Shown here piece after piece: positions 61,296-64,000 of a DNA stretch of 64,000 nt. The notes beneath the pieces are model-generated. The model worked only from the letters and a program-made list of their open reading frames with translations. It did no database searches and was not told where the DNA came from. Each line of letters starts with the position of its first letter. Within the stretch, counting starts at the first letter, position 1. The position numbers were made by a program, and so were the translations under genes. Source of the DNA: Bacteroidota bacterium (GTDB lineage Bacteria; Bacteroidota; Bacteroidia; Bacteroidales; UBA10428); the NCBI GenBank assembly GCA_023442525.1, contig JAEZZA010000032.1, forward strand, positions 1 through 64,000, in the 5' to 3' direction.

Positions 61296-62171
61296 ATGAA
61301 GATGAAGGATAATACAATCAGGAGGCGCCTTACGACTTCGTACATAACCTCGATCGTAAGTATTACGCTTGTATTGTGTATGATCGGCATAGCCGGTATT
61401 CTTATATTGAATACAAGGAAACTGGCTACTTATGTGAAGGAAAACATCGGGATTTCGGTTTACCTGAATGACGATGCCCGTGAGGTAGATATCTTCAGCC
61501 TTCAGAAAAGTCTCGATGCGAAAACGTATGTAAAAGAAACCCGGTATATTACCCGGGAAAAGGCCGCTGAAGAATTTCAGAAAGAGCTTGGGGAAGATTT
61601 CGTTGAATTTCTTGGATACAACCCCCTTCCTTCATCTATTGATGTGAAACTTCATGCTGCCTATGCCAATCCTGATAGTTTTGCAGTTCTTGAAAAAGAT
61701 TTCAGAACCTTTCCGCTTGTTGCCGATGTTGCTTATCAGAAAGACCTGGTTTATGCAATTAATGATAACATAAAGAAAATTAGTATCATTATATTCGGTT
61801 TCAGCATTATTCTTTTTGTAATTGCTATAACACTAATAAACAATACGATCAGGCTAACTGTATATTCAAAGCGCTTTACGATAAGGACCATGCAGCTTGT
61901 CGGTGCTCAGCACTCCCTGATCCGCAGGCCATTTATTCTTCGGGGTATTACGCAGGGTTTTATAGCGGCAACCATAGCTATTGTAATATTGCTTGGAATC
62001 ATATACATTGCCGAGAATCAGCTTGGCGATCTGTTCAGCTTTCTTGATTTGAATATACTGGGTATTGTATTCGGGATTATTTTAGTAACCGGATTATTGA
62101 TTGCCTGGATTTCTACACTGTTTTCGGTGAATAAATACCTGAAAATTAAAACTGATTATCTATATACTTAA
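61296..62171 (+). CDS. ftsX: Cell-division protein FtsX-like permease
   Basis: 291-residue membrane protein with four helices (about 22-42, 165-188, 218-240, 255-280) and an extracytoplasmic domain between the first two. FtsX with FtsE governs peptidoglycan hydrolases at division. The C-terminal permease phrase RTMQLVGAQHSLIRRPFI is typical. ftsE is not beside it, as is common in Bacteroidota. A TAACTTTG box lies at 61274-61281, without a clear -33. The next gene, DUF3098, follows after 10 bases. Confidence 0.85.
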   Translation: MKMKDNTIRRRLTTSYITSIVSITLVLCMIGIAGILILNTRKLATYVKENIGISVYLNDDAREVDIFSLQKSLDAKTYVKETRYITREKAAEEFQKELGEDFVEFLGYNPLPSSIDVKLHAAYANPDSFAVLEKDFRTFPLVADVAYQKDLVYAINDNIKKISIIIFGFSIILFVIAITLINNTIRLTVYSKRFTIRTMQLVGAQHSLIRRPFILRGITQGFIAATIAIVILLGIIYIAENQLGDLFSFLDLNILGIVFGIILVTGLLIAWISTLFSVNKYLKIKTDYLYT

Positions 62172-62181
62172 ATATTCCTTT

Positions 62182-62448
62182 ATGGCAAGGAAAATTGACA
62201 CACGGGATTCTGATCCCGGTTTTGCACTGGGTAAGAAAAATTACCTGTATTTGCTTGTAGGTTTTATCATCATTATCATAGGATTTCTTCTGATGATCGG
62301 GGGTAAATCCGATGATCCGAACGTTTTTAAAGCGGATGAGATTTTCAGTTTCAGAAGAATAACTCTGGCTCCGATAGTGGTTCTCATCGGTTTTGCATTC
62401 GAGATCTGGGCAATCATGAAGAAGCCTGTCGACCAGGATGAAGCCTGA
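62182..62448 (+). CDS. DUF3098 small membrane protein
   Basis: 88-residue protein with two membrane helices (about 22-42 and 61-78) and the phrase DPNVFKADEIFSFRRITLAP between them. DUF3098 genes in Bacteroidota usually lie between ftsX and uppP or truB; their role is unknown but may concern the cell wall. Its 3' end overlaps truB by 11 bases. Confidence 0.85.
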   Translation: MARKIDTRDSDPGFALGKKNYLYLLVGFIIIIIGFLLMIGGKSDDPNVFKADEIFSFRRITLAPIVVLIGFAFEIWAIMKKPVDQDEA

Positions 62449-63130
62449 TGATTTTTTCAACGGGAAGGTACTACTGTTCGATAAACCGTTATACTGGACT
62501 TCCTTTGACCTGGTAAAAAAGATTAAAGGCATATTGCGTTCCGTTCTTCAGATAAAGAAGATAAAAATCGGTCATGCCGGCACTCTTGATCCTTTGGCCA
62601 CTGGTCTTTTGATTGTTTGCACCGGCAAAGAAACCCGGAATATCGAGAAGTACCAGTCATGGCCAAAAGAATACATTGCACGTATTACGCTTGGTGCCAT
62701 AACACCGTCGTACGATTTGGAAACTGAAGTTTCACAAACATTTCCGACAGATCACATCAATGAAGAAGCAATCAGGAATGTTCTGGAAAGCTTCAGGGGA
62801 AAACAGTTACAGGTTCCGCCCGACTTTTCCGCCAGGTTTGTGGATGGAACCAGGGCATATAAACTTGCACGTAAGGGCGAAAAAGTTGAATTGCAGCCAC
62901 GGGAAATCGAAATATTCGATATCAGTCTTTTAAATATTGCCATGCCGGTTATTGAAGTAAAAACAGTATGCAGTAAAGGAACCTATATCAGGTCGCTGGC
63001 GCGGGATATAGGAGAACGTCTTCATTCGGGGGCTTATCTTTCGGGGTTAAAAAGAACAGCAATCGGAGAATTTTCCATAGACCGTGCCATTAAAATCGAA
63101 GAATTTGAAAGAAATTTTGTTTTTTTGTAA
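62438..63130 (+). CDS. truB: tRNA pseudouridine-55 synthase
   Basis: 230-residue TruB, which makes pseudouridine in the T loop of tRNAs. The catalytic Asp51 is in KIGHAGTLDPLATGLL, and VPPDFSARFVDGTRAYKLAR and GTYIRSLARDIGE are conserved. The C-terminal PUA domain is absent, as in many Bacteroidota. The start overlaps DUF3098 by 11 bases. Confidence 0.94.
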   Translation: MKPDDFFNGKVLLFDKPLYWTSFDLVKKIKGILRSVLQIKKIKIGHAGTLDPLATGLLIVCTGKETRNIEKYQSWPKEYIARITLGAITPSYDLETEVSQTFPTDHINEEAIRNVLESFRGKQLQVPPDFSARFVDGTRAYKLARKGEKVELQPREIEIFDISLLNIAMPVIEVKTVCSKGTYIRSLARDIGERLHSGAYLSGLKRTAIGEFSIDRAIKIEEFERNFVFL

Positions 63131-63194
63131 ACTTTTTAAATCTTTTTCGTTAAAGATCGGTTAGTTTGATGTCATCTTCACAATCTTTTTAATC

Positions 63195-64000
63195 ATGAAA
63201 CTTTCGCAATACAAATACAATCTTCCTGATGAATTAATTGCCAAATATCCCGCCGATAAGAGGGATGAATCCAAACTTATGGTATTGCATCGTTCGACCG
63301 GAAAGATTGAACATAAAATTTTCCGTGATATCATTGATTATTTTGATGAGGGAGATGTTTTTGTTGTAAACAACACAAAGGTATTTCCTGCCAGGCTTTA
63401 CGGCAACAAGGAAAAAACAGGAGCTGAAATTGAAGTATTCCTGCTTCGTGAACTTAACCGTGAGCAAAGATTGTGGGATGTGCTGGTTGATCCTGCAAGA
63501 AAAATAAGGATCGGGAATAAATTATATTTTGGTGATGATGACGAAACCCTTGTTGCCGAAGTAATTGATAATACAACCTCCCGGGGTCGTACTTTGAGAT
63601 TTTTATTTGACGGCGATTATGATGAATTCAAAAAGACGCTGTTCAAGCTGGGTGAAACTCCGCTTCCCAAATTCATTAAGAGAGCTGTACAGCCCGAAGA
63701 TCGTGACCGGTACCAGACCATATTTGCCAAGCATGAAGGAGCTGTTGCTGCACCAACGGCAGGATTGCACTTTAGTCGTGAACTGCTGAAGCGACTCGAA
63801 ATCAGGGGTTGTCATTTTGCCGAAATTACACTTCATGTTGGTCTGGGTAATTTCCGGACTGTTGATGTAGAGGATCTCACCAAGCATAAAATGGATTCCG
63901 AACGAATTATCATCAGCGAAGACGCCTCCAAAATAGTTAACGCTGCAAAGGATGAACACAAACACGTTTGTGCGGTAGGAACTACTGTTCTCCGTACCCT
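63195..64000 (+). CDS. queA: S-adenosylmethionine:tRNA ribosyltransferase-isomerase (3' end beyond window)
   Basis: First 268 codons of QueA, which adds the epoxycyclopentane ring in queuosine synthesis at the tRNA wobble position. The frame opens at ATG 63195 (MKLSQYKYNLPDELIAKYPA) and reads without stop to the window end. Conserved parts are VFVVNNTKVFPARLYG, PLPKFIKRA, AAPTAGLHFS and HVGLGNFRTV. About 80 residues should remain beyond position 64000. It follows truB by 64 bases. Confidence 0.95.
   Translation, partial: MKLSQYKYNLPDELIAKYPADKRDESKLMVLHRSTGKIEHKIFRDIIDYFDEGDVFVVNNTKVFPARLYGNKEKTGAEIEVFLLRELNREQRLWDVLVDPARKIRIGNKLYFGDDDETLVAEVIDNTTSRGRTLRFLFDGDYDEFKKTLFKLGETPLPKFIKRAVQPEDRDRYQTIFAKHEGAVAAPTAGLHFSRELLKRLEIRGCHFAEITLHVGLGNFRTVDVEDLTKHKMDSERIIISEDASKIVNAAKDEHKHVCAVGTTVLRT

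Overview
The window looks like a piece of chromosome from a member of the Bacteroidota, probably an environmental relative of the Bacteroidales/Marinilabiliales; the order-level guess is weak. Supporting evidence: repeated promoter-like pairs of the Bacteroidota type (TTG/TTTG, about 18-21 bases, TAnnTTTG) before tRNA and protein genes; a PorZ homologue with a type IX secretion sorting tail; DUF4271 beside hemD; DUF3098 beside ftsX and truB; and bactofilin ahead of an ATP synthase cluster. Coding density is high, no gap between genes exceeds about 300 bases, and no phage, integrase, transposase or CRISPR array is visible.

Layout. 1-3005: repeat-rich left end, then yceD-rpmF-plsX-fabH (ribosomal protein L32 and start of lipid synthesis). 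3172-9259: bactofilin and an F-type ATP synthase cluster (atpZ, an atpI-like gene, atpB, E, F, H, A, G) without atpD/atpC. 9278-9479: a word-repeat array and a MITE-like element. 9486-12252: an ECF sigma factor, a membrane-anchored putative anti-sigma factor and an outer-membrane barrel, with the same promoter-like motif before the first and the last. 12363-19202: hybrid sensor kinase, AsmA-like protein, second sensor kinase, rnpA. 19203-28601: a surface protein with metallopeptidase, propeller and barrel parts, TonB-like protein, class IV aminotransferase, C-terminal processing protease, zinc-ribbon protein, hemD, DUF4271, MazG-like protein, dtd. 28717-33982: PspC-PadR-PspC cluster, tRNA-Gln, OsmC, ABC exporter, tRNA-Asn. 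33996-38088: PfkB kinase, deoxynucleoside kinase, GH3-like protein, EamA transporter.

38093-54849 is a glutamate-family block. On the minus strand argR-argG-argH-proB paralogue-proB-proA run into citrate synthase (gltA), then, after a leader region, gltB-gltD; carB diverges from argR. Citrate synthase feeds 2-oxoglutarate synthesis, GltBD makes glutamate, ProBA takes glutamate to proline, and ArgG/ArgH with CarB serve arginine synthesis. ArgR-box-like sites cover the argR promoter. The gltB leader carries a 17-codon reading frame whose stop codon overlaps one arm of an alternative hairpin that competes with a perfect terminator, the classic layout of ribosome-dependent attenuation. This is the most interesting element I found.

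54863-64000: Nudix hydrolase, recO, porZ, rdgB and a universal stress protein on the minus strand; then ilvE, ftsX, DUF3098, truB and the first 268 codons of queA, cut by the window end, on the plus strand.
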